A stretch of 64,000 bases of DNA from contig PCDI01000001.1 of the NCBI GenBank assembly GCA_002778195.1, forward strand, positions 5,715,338-5,779,337, given 5' to 3'. This document shows, one piece after another, positions 1 to 10,109 of the stretch; the first letter of the stretch is position 1, and each line of letters opens with the position of its first letter. Source of the stretch: Raffaelea ambrosiae (lineage: Eukaryota; Ascomycota; Sordariomycetes; Ophiostomatales; Ophiostomataceae). The notes below the pieces were generated by a model. That model did no database searches and was not told the DNA's origin. It saw only the letters and a list, made by a program, of their open reading frames with translations. Both the position numbers and the translations under genes were made by a program.

Positions 1-117
1 GCCCTGGCCGACGCCGGCGCGCCGCCCTTGGATGTGGCCGCAACGGCAGTCGAGGCCAAGACGAATGGCGTGAAGAGGCAAAAGACGGCCAGTGGGGACA
101 ATGATGTGCATGTTTGA
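1..117 (+). CDS. C-terminal tail of an unidentified protein (5' end outside window)
   Basis: The reading frame that is open from base 1 ends at a TGA at 115-117 and encodes 38 residues. The tail is rich in Ala, Asp and Val and carries a short basic run, KRQK, that could act as a nuclear localisation signal. Nothing in it identifies a family. It is read as coding because the frame is open from the window edge and the codon usage is GC-rich, as in the genes nearby. The only other support is the T-rich, non-coding sequence that follows directly. Confidence 0.5.
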   Translation, partial: ALADAGAPPLDVAATAVEAKTNGVKRQKTASGDNDVHV

Positions 118-452
118 AGAAGGAACGACCCAGAGAACCCAAATTCGGTTGCCTTATCTTTCCCCTTTTTTTATTTTTGCTCTTTGTATCACGTTTTACG
201 TACTGATCCACAATACCATAGTACCGCTGTATTTCTCGTTCCGGCAGTTGCCGGGCTGGTTTTTTTTTTTTGGCTAGTTAGTTGCTCTGTTAGTCACTGT
301 TAGCCACTATTGGTTGCTGTTAGTCACTGTAACATCTCCTGTATCAAATTGCCGGCAATATCATCCTCGTTCTTGTGGCCCATCATCTGGCAACGCGGCA
401 ACGCTGGCCGCCTCCATCCACTGCTCTCCGAGTCCGCCCACTGCCACACGAG
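118..452. other. Intergenic region with a 14-bp direct repeat
   Basis: This gap holds the 3' flank of the first gene and the promoter of the Zn2Cys6 factor. It contains a T-run near 260-271. A perfect 14-bp direct repeat, CTGTTAGTCACTGT, occurs at 287-300 and 317-330, and a related copy lies between them. I see no convincing ORF or RNA gene. Confidence 0.5.
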
Positions 453-2972
453 ATGAACGCAGTGCAGTCATCTGCCTCTCCACGGCTTGCACGGCATCGC
501 GGCGCAGTCGCCTGTCGTCGGTGTCGTCGGCAGAGAGCCAAATGCATCCACGACGGCGCCCGGCCTCCCTGCCGGCGATGTGCCCTTGCCGGCGGCGAGA
601 CAGCCGCGTCGTGCTGCTTCCCGGCACGCGGCGAGAAGGACACCGACCGCAGATATCGCAACCCACGACTTGTGCCGGGCCATATGCCGGCTCGCAGCAT
701 CTCCACCCCGTCTGACGATGCGTTCCGGGACGAGGACCACAGCCTGCGAGACGCCACGCCCGTACAGGCCATGCCGAGTGCGCCGCCTCTCGAGCCGGTG
801 CCGTCGGTGCGGCCGGAATCGTCGGCGCACCCCAGACCGCCGTCATCGGTCGGGCCGCTGTACTCTCTCCCTACTCCGTCCCATGCCCATAATGAACCCC
901 ATCACCAGCACTCCCTGCCCACCGCTTCGTCTCCTCCATTGCCGCACAGAAACCACCCTGTCCATCCTGCTACGGCTCCGAATGCACTGCAATCCACCGA
1001 CAACAACATCGACCCTGTCCTGGCTCGCCCTTCCTCGCGTCACCATCCATCCCACTTTTCATCGCATGCCCCAGCAAGGAGCAGCAGCCAACACACCGGC
1101 CACCACACCAGCCCACCCACCACCCAATCGTCAGACGCCGACTGGCCACCGCACTGCGAGGTGGTCGAGGGCTGCCGCACCTTTGTGACTTGTTACTTCC
1201 AGCTGGGCTTCTTGCCCAAGGCCGTCTTCCTCGAGAAGCTCGCCGCACAGGATTCCTCCTCCTCCTCCTCCTCCTCTCCCTCGTCTTCTGCGGGCTGCAC
1301 AAGCCGCTTTCTTCTCTGCTGCATCTTGTCCATCTCGTCTCGCTTCACCCCCAGCCTGGTCCGCCGCTATGGCTCCAAGGCCGCCGCCACCGACCACTTC
1401 TTGCAGCTCGCGCAGCGCATGGCCCCCTCGGAAATGTACACCCCCTCCCTGGAACGCGTGCAGGCGTTTTTCCTCCTGTCCATCGCCGAGTGGGGGAACA
1501 GCGACCGCGACCGCAGCGCCATGGACATGGGCGTCGCCGTGCGCCAGGCCGTCGTGCTCAAGCTGCACCGCGAGGAGACGTACTGTCTGCCGCCCACCGC
1601 CACCGCCGACGCCGTCGTCCAGGCCGAGTCGGCCCGGCGCACCTTCTGGATGATCCACAGCCAGGAGAACCTGCACTCCGGCACCACCAGCCCGGCTCCC
1701 GTGCCCGTCGAAGACATCACCGCGCTGCTGCCCTGCAACGAGACCGACTTTGCGTTCGGTGAAGTCCCGGCGACCCGCGCCGCCCTGGCCGGCACCCCCC
1801 CGGCGCGCGCGCACCCCGAGCTCGTGTTTCACCCCCACCGCTGCCTCTTTGCCACCCTGATCCAGGCGCACAGCCTGTGGGGCCACGTGGCCCGGCATGC
1901 CGCCCCCGGCAGCTGCTCCCTGGGTTGGGCCCGCCCCTGGGAGCCGGGCAGCCTCTTTGCGAGCATCACCGCCTCCCTGCGCGTCTGGGAGGCCCAGCTG
2001 CCGGCGCGCCACCGCTGGAGCCTGTGGAACTTGCGCGGCTGGCGCGCCGAGGGCCTGCACCTGGCCTACCTGTCCGTCGTCATGGTCCTGCGTCTGGGCA
2101 ACATTGTCGTGCGCCGCGTCTATCTCGACAACCTGGTCCAGGCCCTCTCCGGGCCCAACTCTTCAGACACAACGGCCCATGCTGTCCACGCCGCCGCAAC
2201 ACCAGCCTCCTTGGCCACCACGCCGCCGTCTGCTGCGGCCGATCAAGAAGACAGTGCTGTCAGTCCCTGCACGATCCCGACGAACACTAGCAACAACAGC
2301 AACAACAACAACAACAACTCGAGCCCACCGCCTGGCTTCTGGCAGCAGGTCTCCCACGACATCTTCGACAATGTTGTCGAGCTCCACGAGCAGGTCGTCG
2401 CATACTTCCGCATCCGCACCCGCGACGAGGGCTTCCCCCCCATCCTGGTGTTCTGCGTCTACGTCTGCGGCTCGTTGGCCTCGGACCTGTGGCACAACCC
2501 CTGTCTGTGCCCCCATGTGACGCCAGCCGAGGCCGAGGACATGGCCATGAGCACGCTCCGCATTCTGGGCGAGCTGTACCAGGCGTGGCCCGTGAGCGCC
2601 CGGTGGCAGCTGGTGCTGCGACACATTGCCGGGCACGACGCGGCCACGGTCCAGCAGCAGCAGCAGCAGCAGCAAGGACGGGAAAAGAGCGACGAAGCGC
2701 CTGTCTCCGCTGCCGGTGGAGCCTCGGGGCCGGGTGCGGATGCTGGCGAGAATGCCAGACAGCAGACCGGGGATGGCGTATCTGTCTCGCAGAGCACCGC
2801 AACCACGGCGGGCCAGAGTGGTGACGCCAACGGAGACGAGACTCGCCCAGCAGGCCATGGCAGCATGTTGATGGCCGACTTTCCCAACGAGCTCTTCAGT
2901 GCCCAGTTGGCCGAGTACCTCGAAGGCAGTGTCCATTACGGACTACTGGACGGGCTGTACTTCAAACCGTGA
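453..2972 (+). CDS. Zn2Cys6 fungal transcription factor with fungal-specific middle domain
   Basis: A single-exon gene of 839 aa, probably a nuclear DNA-binding regulator. The ATG at 453 is the first in-frame ATG before the zinc cluster; the open frame continues upstream only through non-ATG codons. The binuclear cluster has Cys21, Cys24, Cys31, Cys40, Cys43 and Cys54 (C-x2-C-x6-C-x8-C-x2-C-x10-C). A Pro/Ser/His-rich linker follows. The region from about residue 230 to 590 resembles the fungal-specific transcription factor domain (helical, with the typical ARRTFWMIH segment). Homopolymer runs of Ser (about 1256-1290), Asn (about 2291-2316) and Gln (about 2653-2676) interrupt it. The target is unknown. 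Its position beside the hydrolase and epimerase genes suggests, but does not show, that it regulates them. Confidence 0.85.
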   Translation: MNAVQSSASPRLARHRGAVACRRCRRQRAKCIHDGARPPCRRCALAGGETAASCCFPARGEKDTDRRYRNPRLVPGHMPARSISTPSDDAFRDEDHSLRDATPVQAMPSAPPLEPVPSVRPESSAHPRPPSSVGPLYSLPTPSHAHNEPHHQHSLPTASSPPLPHRNHPVHPATAPNALQSTDNNIDPVLARPSSRHHPSHFSSHAPARSSSQHTGHHTSPPTTQSSDADWPPHCEVVEGCRTFVTCYFQLGFLPKAVFLEKLAAQDSSSSSSSSPSSSAGCTSRFLLCCILSISSRFTPSLVRRYGSKAAATDHFLQLAQRMAPSEMYTPSLERVQAFFLLSIAEWGNSDRDRSAMDMGVAVRQAVVLKLHREETYCLPPTATADAVVQAESARRTFWMIHSQENLHSGTTSPAPVPVEDITALLPCNETDFAFGEVPATRAALAGTPPARAHPELVFHPHRCLFATLIQAHSLWGHVARHAAPGSCSLGWARPWEPGSLFASITASLRVWEAQLPARHRWSLWNLRGWRAEGLHLAYLSVVMVLRLGNIVVRRVYLDNLVQALSGPNSSDTTAHAVHAAATPASLATTPPSAAADQEDSAVSPCTIPTNTSNNSNNNNNNSSPPPGFWQQVSHDIFDNVVELHEQVVAYFRIRTRDEGFPPILVFCVYVCGSLASDLWHNPCLCPHVTPAEAEDMAMSTLRILGELYQAWPVSARWQLVLRHIAGHDAATVQQQQQQQQGREKSDEAPVSAAGGASGPGADAGENARQQTGDGVSVSQSTATTAGQSGDANGDETRPAGHGSMLMADFPNELFSAQLAEYLEGSVHYGLLDGLYFKP

Positions 2973-3305
2973 GACATATTGTAGTTACTTGCTAGTCTAG
3001 TTGATGACTTGCCCCTTTTTCAGGTACAATCCCTAGAATTGAGATACCCTTGTAGATTTTTGTTTCGCAAACATACCCCTCCATATCTCATGAATGATAT
3101 ACCTAATATAGCCCTCCAGACTGGTCGGTCCTCCCCGCTTGTGCTGCGCTGCAATTACGGGAATCGTGTATTAGCTAACTATACGACACATTTCGAAGTC
3201 TGTTTTGGTGGCAACCCAATTCCAGAAACCTCCAGCTCGCCGGAAATGCAGGGCTTATGTTCTTCATGCCACTGAAGAACCAAATGTTCATGGAATTGTG
3301 ATTTT
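2973..3305. other. Convergent 3'-3' intergenic region
   Basis: This gap separates the 3' ends of the Zn2Cys6 gene (plus strand) and the hydrolase gene (minus strand). It is moderately AT-rich. I see no ORF with coding character and no repeat. Confidence 0.5.
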
Positions 3306-4413
3306 CTAGATTTCCAGCCAAGACTTCCTCACAAAGTCCAACGCACCAATGGCGTGCAGCTCCCACGTTGCCTTGCGCAGGTCGAAGGCGTGGTCTTCGT
3401 TTGTGCCCACATCAAGACGAATTGCCGTCTCGGGCAGCTTCTCCTGCACCAGCCTGACAAAGTCCTCTGCACCGCGCAGACGCACGACGCTGTCTGCGTC
3501 ACCCTGCAAGATCCAACTGGGGGCGGTCATTAGTTGAGACACCAAAGACCCAAGGACGGGAAATGGGCTTTTGCTGTACTTACACGCTCTTGGGCAGTCG
3601 GGCTCCAGCTTTGACTCGTTCCAGGGGCAGAAATTCAGGAAGCCCGAAGCCCTCGCTGTCAAACACATGGGAATAGTACAATCCATGCGTCGTGACACCG
3701 ACCGCAAAGGGACCGTCTTCGTGCCCGCCTTTCGAACGAACAGTCTTCTTGGTCTCGTTGATCCACCCGAGGGACTCTTCCCTGGAGGGGATGCCTTCAC
3801 GAGGGTACTGGAGGATGGTTGGCTCGTCCTCTCGCGGACCAGACACGAGCAGGCGATCCTTCACGTCCAGTTCGGGGTAGCCGACAGCCACAGCAGCAAC
3901 TTCGTCGGGGTGCGACAGGGCCGTTTGGATAGCGCAATATCCTCCAGCGGAATTGCCAGCGAGGAGCACATGGCCGAGGTCAACGGACTGGTCAGGTGCA
4001 TACGTTGCCAAAGCCTCGGTCAGTCCCGTGCGAGTCCACTTCCAGAAGTCTTCCAGGTCTTCCAAGACATCCACGACGCCGTTGGCTGATGGAAGAAGAC
4101 GGTAGTCGGGTGACACCACAATAGCAGATTTCTCCCGCGCCAATTGCAGAATCCAGGGAGAGAAGAATGTGGCCAGCGTCGAATGTCCGTGGATGAGGAA
4201 CCCGCCGTGGTAGTTGAAGATGACTGGATGTACACCAGGCTTCAAGTCTTTGGGCAGCATAAGGGCCGTCTTGATGGCATGGTTCCCAACAGTCTTATAC
4301 CTGCGGACAGTTAGCTGTCAATGGGTCTTTCACAATTGGCTGCCTGTCAATACGCACGTTTCTTCAACGATGTTGAAGGCGTCGAAGATCCAGTCTTCGG
4401 GCCAATTGTTCAT
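3306..4413 (-). CDS. Alpha/beta hydrolase, hormone-sensitive-lipase-like (327 aa)
   Basis: Three exons (4413-4358, 4300-3584, 3516-3306) join into an open frame of 327 aa. The introns of 57 and 67 nt have GTGCGT and GTAAGT donors. The ATG at 4413 is the first one; the frame further upstream uses only TTG. The protein has the HGG oxyanion-hole motif at residues 50-52, the nucleophile elbow G-N-S-A-G with Ser136, a candidate acid at Asp264 or Asp266, and a catalytic His300. This is the abhydrolase_3/HSL pattern of esterases acting on small esters, lactones or carbamates. No signal peptide is visible, so it is probably cytosolic. It is divergent from the epimerase gene across a 422-bp shared promoter, which favours co-expression. 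The substrate cannot be read from the sequence. Confidence 0.85.
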
Positions 4414-4835
4414 GTTGATGTGGTGAAGTTCGTTGGGCTGCTGAGTCCTTGCTGCTATTACGAGGTCTTGATCCTGAACTTTGTCACGTTCTTGAATTCG
4501 TTCACCGAGCAACAATTGGGAACCTGGGCAGCTGCGTCTCCCTTTTATACCTCTGTCTGTGGTATTCCCTTAAGAGGATCCCGATGAAGCAAATAACGGA
4601 ACGTCATGATTCTGCTTGTGTAAGCCAGTCGTGAATGTTGTGTGTGGTCAACGGATCTCCACTTTCCGTCACTTCACCGGCACATCATTCTCCGTCTTAC
4701 AACAGCCCCCGTTCTAATGATGCTGAGCAGGATAAAAGAGGTGTCTGTCGTCTTGGATACGTGGGATAATTCTTCAACTCTCAAGTCCAATCAATCTTCC
4801 AACTATCCAAGATCACAGTTGACTGCATCACAAAA
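4414..4835. promoter_or_regulatory. Divergent promoter between hydrolase and epimerase genes
   Basis: This 422-bp region lies between two start codons facing away from each other, so it must hold both promoters. It contains a TA-rich GATAAAAG element at about 4731-4738, roughly 100 bp upstream of the epimerase ATG. I see no ORF. Confidence 0.5.
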
Positions 4836-5726
4836 ATGCATCTCTCTTCGCATACTTGGATGCGCCCAGAGTCGCTCGAGCGAACTCTCGAGCGCCTGAG
4901 CACACTGGGCTACAGGAGCATTGAGCTCGCTGGAGAGCCGGAGTGGTACACCATCGAATCCACGCGCACGCTTCTCCAAAAATACAACATGGAATGCTGG
5001 GGCACCGTTACCGTCATGTACGGCGACCGTGACTTGACCTCGGACGACCCGCAGCAACGAAAGAGAACCGTCGACTACATGAAGAAAGTGGTGCTGATGT
5101 CCGCGGAGCTGGGCGGCAAGATTACGACCATTGTGCCCGGGCGCGTGGGCAAGATTGTGGCATCCTCCACGCCGGAGAACGAGTGGACATGGGTCGTGGA
5201 GGGCCTGCGCGAGGTCGCCTCCTTCGCCAAGGAAAAGGGTCTCAAAATCGGCATTGAGCCTCTCAACCGCTTCGAGACGCACTTTCTTAACCGGACAGAC
5301 CAAGCACTGGCCCTTGCCGATGCCGTGGGCTTTGGTGCCGGCATTGCCTTTGATCCCTTCCATCTGGCCCTCGAAGAGCCGGACATGCTGGCTGCGATGC
5401 AAAAATGCGGCTCTCGCATTGTTGACTTCCATGTGGCCGACAACAACCGGCTAGCTGCTGGCGAGGGATCGTTTGACTGGCCGCAGATTATGACGGCGCT
5501 GGCCAAGACAGGCTACGATGGCGGGCTGGCCATGGAATTCATGCCCCCCATCGACCGGACACCAGTGGGCAGCTATGGGCAGAACCAGCTGGAGACGAGC
5601 CCCACAGACGTGCCCCCTGGGCAGATGCAGTTCATTATTGATCATGGTTCGGGGGTGTTGTCAGAATCGTACTACACCCATCTGCTGGAGAAATCAAAGG
5701 AAACCATGCTGCCGTATCTGAGTTAA
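4836..5726 (+). CDS. Sugar epimerase/isomerase, D-tagatose/D-psicose 3-epimerase-like TIM barrel
   Basis: An intronless gene of 296 aa in the xylose-isomerase-like TIM barrel superfamily. The expected metal-site residues are Glu141 (IGIEPLNRFE), Asp173 (AFDPFH), His199 (VDFHVADNNR) and Glu234 (LAMEF), with Arg205 after the third ligand. The spacing (32, 26, 35) almost matches the known ligands of Pseudomonas cichorii D-tagatose 3-epimerase (Glu152, Asp185, His211, Glu246). The expected reaction is divalent-metal-dependent epimerisation at C3 of a free ketose or a related polyol-type substrate. No targeting signal is seen. The neighbours are a divergent esterase-like gene and a downstream Zn2Cys6 factor on the same strand. 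A sugar-like intermediate in a catabolic pathway is a fair inference; the exact substrate is unknown. Confidence 0.85.
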   Translation: MHLSSHTWMRPESLERTLERLSTLGYRSIELAGEPEWYTIESTRTLLQKYNMECWGTVTVMYGDRDLTSDDPQQRKRTVDYMKKVVLMSAELGGKITTIVPGRVGKIVASSTPENEWTWVVEGLREVASFAKEKGLKIGIEPLNRFETHFLNRTDQALALADAVGFGAGIAFDPFHLALEEPDMLAAMQKCGSRIVDFHVADNNRLAAGEGSFDWPQIMTALAKTGYDGGLAMEFMPPIDRTPVGSYGQNQLETSPTDVPPGQMQFIIDHGSGVLSESYYTHLLEKSKETMLPYLS

Positions 5727-5964
5727 GATGGCCACAGAGGCTTCATTAGAATACGCATCCAAATGATGTAGGGGCAATTTCAACAAACGACTCTAGGCTG
5801 CCGTGGAAAGAAATGTCAGCAAACAAAGGGCGCTGAGATAAGCGGATCAAAACTTTCCGTCACATCCCCACAAGCCGTGAACTCTATACATTATTAACCT
5901 GTGACCACCCGTACTTCTCCTTCTCCACGGTGGCCTCTTCGTCACGACTGCTCCCAATGCCAAC

Positions 5965-8395
5965 ATGTCTAGTGACAGTTCTCGCCGAATAAGACGGCGG
6001 AAGCAACGGGTCGACACGGCCTGCGACTTTTGTCGCCATCGCAAGGTGCGTTTTGCTGCCCAGCCTGCCATGTGGAACAATTTCGCTGACAAGCAAGTTG
6101 GGCTGCGACAATGCCAAGCCGAAGTGCGCCAGCTGTGTTCTTCACGGAAGAGACTGCACCTACACTGTTCGTGAGAGGAAGGAAAGGCAGGTTTTGGCAT
6201 GTCGGAGGTGGGCCATTGGGAATGTCGGCAAGCTGACATGTGCAAAGGCCTTCCAATCACCGTATTCACCAGCTGGAAGAAGACAACTCACGGCTGCGCA
6301 AAGAACTGGAATTGCTGCAACACAACAGCCCGAGTGCGACAAGAGAGTCGCTCCCTACCCCTGCCAGTACCATTCAGAGCTTCCCCCGGGCGACCGAGAC
6401 AGTACCAGATGCTGTCGGGTCGCATTTCCATGGGCCAACAAGTGTCATTTTCGACAGCAAGTCCATGCGAGACAGGCGTCAAGCCCATCTCCAGAAAGAA
6501 GCCGATGCTGCCGACAGCGCGCAACTTCTCGGCGAGGCAGCCAAGCAACGTATGCACATCAGCGAAATAGCCGAGGCTTCGTATCCGTGGCTCACAAATG
6601 CACAGGCCAAATGGAATCCATCAACCTTCGCCAGGGGAAGCTGGACTTTGACGGGATCGATCCGAAGCTGGCCATGAATCTTCTGTCCCTATTCTGGAAT
6701 CGACAACACGCCATCGGGTCGATTGTGTACAGGCCGAGCTTCATGCGGGACATGGCTACCAATGGACCGTACTTCTCTCGCCTCCTTTTGAACGCCATGT
6801 ATTTTGTCGCCTCGGAGCATGCGCCAAACATGCCCGGCCTGGAGACGATTGTGGACTGCTCTCGGACGGGCCTGTATTTTCGAAGAAAGGCTGAGGCCAT
6901 CTTGTATGGCTCAACATCTCCGGCGATCTGTACAAGCAGCATTACCACCATCCAGGCACTGCTGCTCATCTCCGACGGGCTGTTCTCGTGGTGTGACGAG
7001 AGAAGCCTGTCGTGGCACTGTCTCGGCATCGCGACCAACATGATCATCGACTTGGGGTTGCACTCGGAGAACTCGTCTGCGCCAACAAAAAGGAATGTTC
7101 CGCCGGAAGAGTTGGAAGTTCGTCGCAGGCTGTTCTGGGCTGCTTTTGGTAAGTCCCACGTGGTGGTGAGCTCGATTTTTCGCATCGCCAAACACTGACC
7201 TACGCGCAGTCTTGGACAAGGTGCAGTCAATCTACCAAGGCCGCCCTGCACGATTGCGAGACATGGACTGCAACGTCCCCATGGTATTCATGGACAGCTA
7301 CGAAGAGCTGGAACCATTTGATCCATATGGCTATATACTATCAACGTCACAAGACATGGCCGGCCTTCCCACCCACAGCGTTTCGACATTCCAGCACATG
7401 TGTGCGCTCAGCACCATCACAGATCGGATTCTCTGTGGCCTCTACACGGAAAGGAGTGCCACGGAAAGCCACGAGAGCCTCTGTCGGATGACAGAAGCCT
7501 TGCAGGCGGAGCTTGACCAGTGGAAAGACGCTCTCCCTCCTCACCTGATCGTGGACACTTCCGGGCCTGTCGAGCAGAGCACCTCGAAGGAATGCGTGGC
7601 TCTTCCCCACACGCTCTCACTATTGTAAGATAACGTTCTTATATAAAAGTGTGTCATGCAAAAGAACTAATCGTGGCTAGGTTGATGTACTATTCAATGG
7701 TCATTTTGCTGTATCGACCGTTTGTCTCTGAAGGCCATCTCCGGTCCAGCACGAGAACCAAGTCGCTGGACGCGTTTTCGGTCTGCGAATCGGCTGCGCT
7801 GGAGATCGATGCTCTCTTGCGGTTCTACCGACAGCGCTGGTGCATCAAGTCGCCGCCGTACTTTGTGTCGTACGCGACATATGTGAGTGCCACCATCCAT
7901 GTGCGCCTCGCGTCACAGAAGCCTCCCGGCTCGCAGTCCCACGTCTGTTTGCAAGACTGCCTGGACATTCTGGGGGGAAATAAAGTGATGGCCAGAGCCC
8001 CCATGCAATCCATCAAAATTCTGCGGGATCTGGCGAAACGACTGAATGTCCACGTCAATACCGAATTCGCGGGCGGACTTCCGCCAGACTGTTGCGATCT
8101 TCCCACGCCAGGTGCCGCCGTCGGGTCTTCTCTTCTTGCATCACAACCGGCTGAAAGTTCTGCAAACGAGCCTCACGGGGGTGCTTCCACGCCGACTGTC
8201 AGCATATACACACCAAACGACGCGATACAGCACTCGAATAGTCGTGTGGACGACACCGCAGCCACAGTGACAGAAGGGATGACTTTGGAAGATGGGGCCA
8301 ACTTGGACCTCTTCTTATTGGATTCCATGACGGACGAGTTCCCGTTTGATTTCAACTTTGAATGCGATCCGTTGTTTGGCTTTGTTACACATTAG
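5965..8395 (+). CDS. Zn2Cys6 transcription factor with coiled coil and fungal-specific domain
   Basis: Six exons: 5965-6045, 6098 to about 6207, 6248-6549, 6606-7148, 7210-7624 and 7681-8395, giving about 721 aa. The first intron splits the zinc cluster: Cys20, Cys23, Cys30, Cys37, Cys40 and Cys47 (C-x2-C-x6-C-x6-C-x2-C-x6-C). A heptad-like segment, RIHQLEEDNSRLRKELELLQ, follows the cluster, as in Gal4-type dimerisers. The fungal-specific domain begins near the SLFWNRQHAIGSIVY segment. The C-terminus is acidic and hydrophobic (FPFDFNFE), which could be an activation region. The second intron is uncertain: either a 40-nt GT-AG intron (6208-6247) or a GC-AG intron starting at 6187 fits the frame. 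It lies between the epimerase and dioxygenase genes and may be the regulator of this block. Confidence 0.83.
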
Positions 8396-8893
8396 TCAGA
8401 GTGTGAAGCAGTTTTCAAAGAACATAGAGAAGGCCAGCGCGCAATGGTCATAAAACACTTGCAAGTGAATCATAGTAAGCGGAAATACATCTTTCGTATG
8501 GCTATTTCCGTGTCAGCAACCTTCTTTTTACAAACTGGTCTAAATTCTCTTCCCCGTCTTCGGTCGATTCGCGATAGCACGCCATTTTCGCTCGGCATCG
8601 CCAATCGTTCTGGGCATCTTTCGCCAGTCATTTCATCCGCACTTGAGCCAGTAGGAGCAAAATGTAGACGTACCCCACCCCATGAACAACGAAAAGCATA
8701 ACGCAATCCACACTACGGAGAGTAGCGATGGAAGCAGGTATCCGGAACAGAGGACGCCATAGACGTAACTCTATTACGAGTCGGCAGGCGGGCTTGGACG
8801 TGCAGTGCTCTAGATAGACGGATCTGCACTCTTTTCCTTTCCATGTTCCCGCAGACTCGTCGAGAGAATTGCATCACAAAGAAACTGCCCACC
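8396..8893. other. Intergenic region upstream of the dioxygenase
   Basis: Terminator of the Zn2Cys6 gene and promoter of the dioxygenase. An alternative in-frame ATG for the dioxygenase lies inside it at 8843. I see no other ORF or repeat. Confidence 0.5.
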
Positions 8894-10109
8894 ATGTCGC
8901 GCACGTTCGCTGGCATCGAGTCCAGCAAGCACATCTCGCCCGAGTCGGGCTTCCCGGTGACCATCCACCCTTCCTTCAATCCCAAGATCGCCAAGCATGA
9001 GCCCCCCGAGCCGCTCCGGCAGGCCTTTGAGCCGCCCAGGGACCGTGCTCTGTTTGCCGATGCCGAGAAGAAGGCGCTGTTCTCCGTCGTCGCCGGCCGC
9101 GAAGATCTGACCGAGTCCATCGGCACCGTCCTCGAGGGCGTCCAGCTGTCCCAGCTGACACCGACCCAGCTCGACGAGCTGGCGCTTTTGGTGACGGAAC
9201 GGGGCGTCGTCTTCTTCCGCGACCAGGACCTGACGACGGCCCAGCAGGAAGAGATCTTTTCCCACTACGGCGTCATCGACAAGCACCCCAACCAGGCCAA
9301 CAATGCGCGGCATCTCGTGATCCACGGCAGCAACAGCGACCGCGCCGACCACCGCCAGATTCTCCACTACACGCCGTGGCCACAGGCCGACTTCCACGCC
9401 GACACCAGCTTCGAGATCAACCCGCCGTCGTACTCGCTGCTGCGCATGGAAGAGCACCCGCCCGTGGGCGGCGACACCGCCTGGGTCTCGCAGTACGGCC
9501 TGTACGACGCCCTCAGCCCCGCCTACCAGGCCTTTGTCGAGACGCTGCACGCGGTCCACACGTCCCGCCTCCAGTACGACACCATCCTGGACCTCTGGGG
9601 CGGCGCGCCGGCCCGGCCGCCCATCGACAGCCACCACCCGGCCGTGCGGACACATCCCGTGACCGGCCTCAAGGCCCTCAACGTCAACCCGGGCTTCGTG
9701 ACGCAGTTTGCCGAGCTCAAGAAGCTCGAGTCGGACAAGCTGCTCGACTTTTTCAACTTCCACATCCACTCGGCCGACGACCACGCCGTGCGCTGGAAGT
9801 GGCGCGTCGGCAGCGTCGCCCTGTGGGACAACCGGTGCACACTGCACCGTGTGATTCCGGGCACGTACAAGGAGGCACGCCGGGGCATCCGGACAACCGT
9901 ATTTGGGGAACAGCGTGCGTATTTTCCTTCCTCTGCGCTCGTTTTGCTCATCTTTACTGAACACAGAGGAACCAGCATACTTTGACCCCAAGAGTGAAAG
10001 CCGGCACCAGCGGCAAAGGCGTCTGGAAGAGGAGGAGGCCAAAAAGAACGGCACGACAGTCCCTGAAGCCGATGCTCCCCCCAAGGGCGTTGTTGAGACG
10101 CCGGCTTAG
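8894..10109 (+). CDS. TauD/TfdA-type Fe(II)/2-oxoglutarate dioxygenase
   Basis: Two exons (8894-9914, 9967-10109; 52-nt intron, GTGCGT donor) give 387 aa. I chose the ATG at 8894 because it has A at -3 (CCACCATG); the ATG at 8843 would add 17 residues and has a poorer context. The iron facial triad is visible as His168-x-Asp170 (ADFHADTSFE) and His318 (CTLHRVIPG). The Arg residues after it (RRGIR) fit 2-oxoglutarate binding. The family couples 2-oxoglutarate decarboxylation to hydroxylation, for example of sulfonates, aryloxyacetates or other small acids. The last 40 residues are a charged Glu/Lys/Pro tail outside the fold. Probably cytosolic. The substrate is unknown; the regulator just upstream suggests pathway membership. 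Confidence 0.87.

Noticed and set aside
8810..10084. 424-codon frame antisense to the dioxygenase
   Set aside because: Val/Gly/Arg-rich shadow of the TauD coding frame, which has the complete iron triad.
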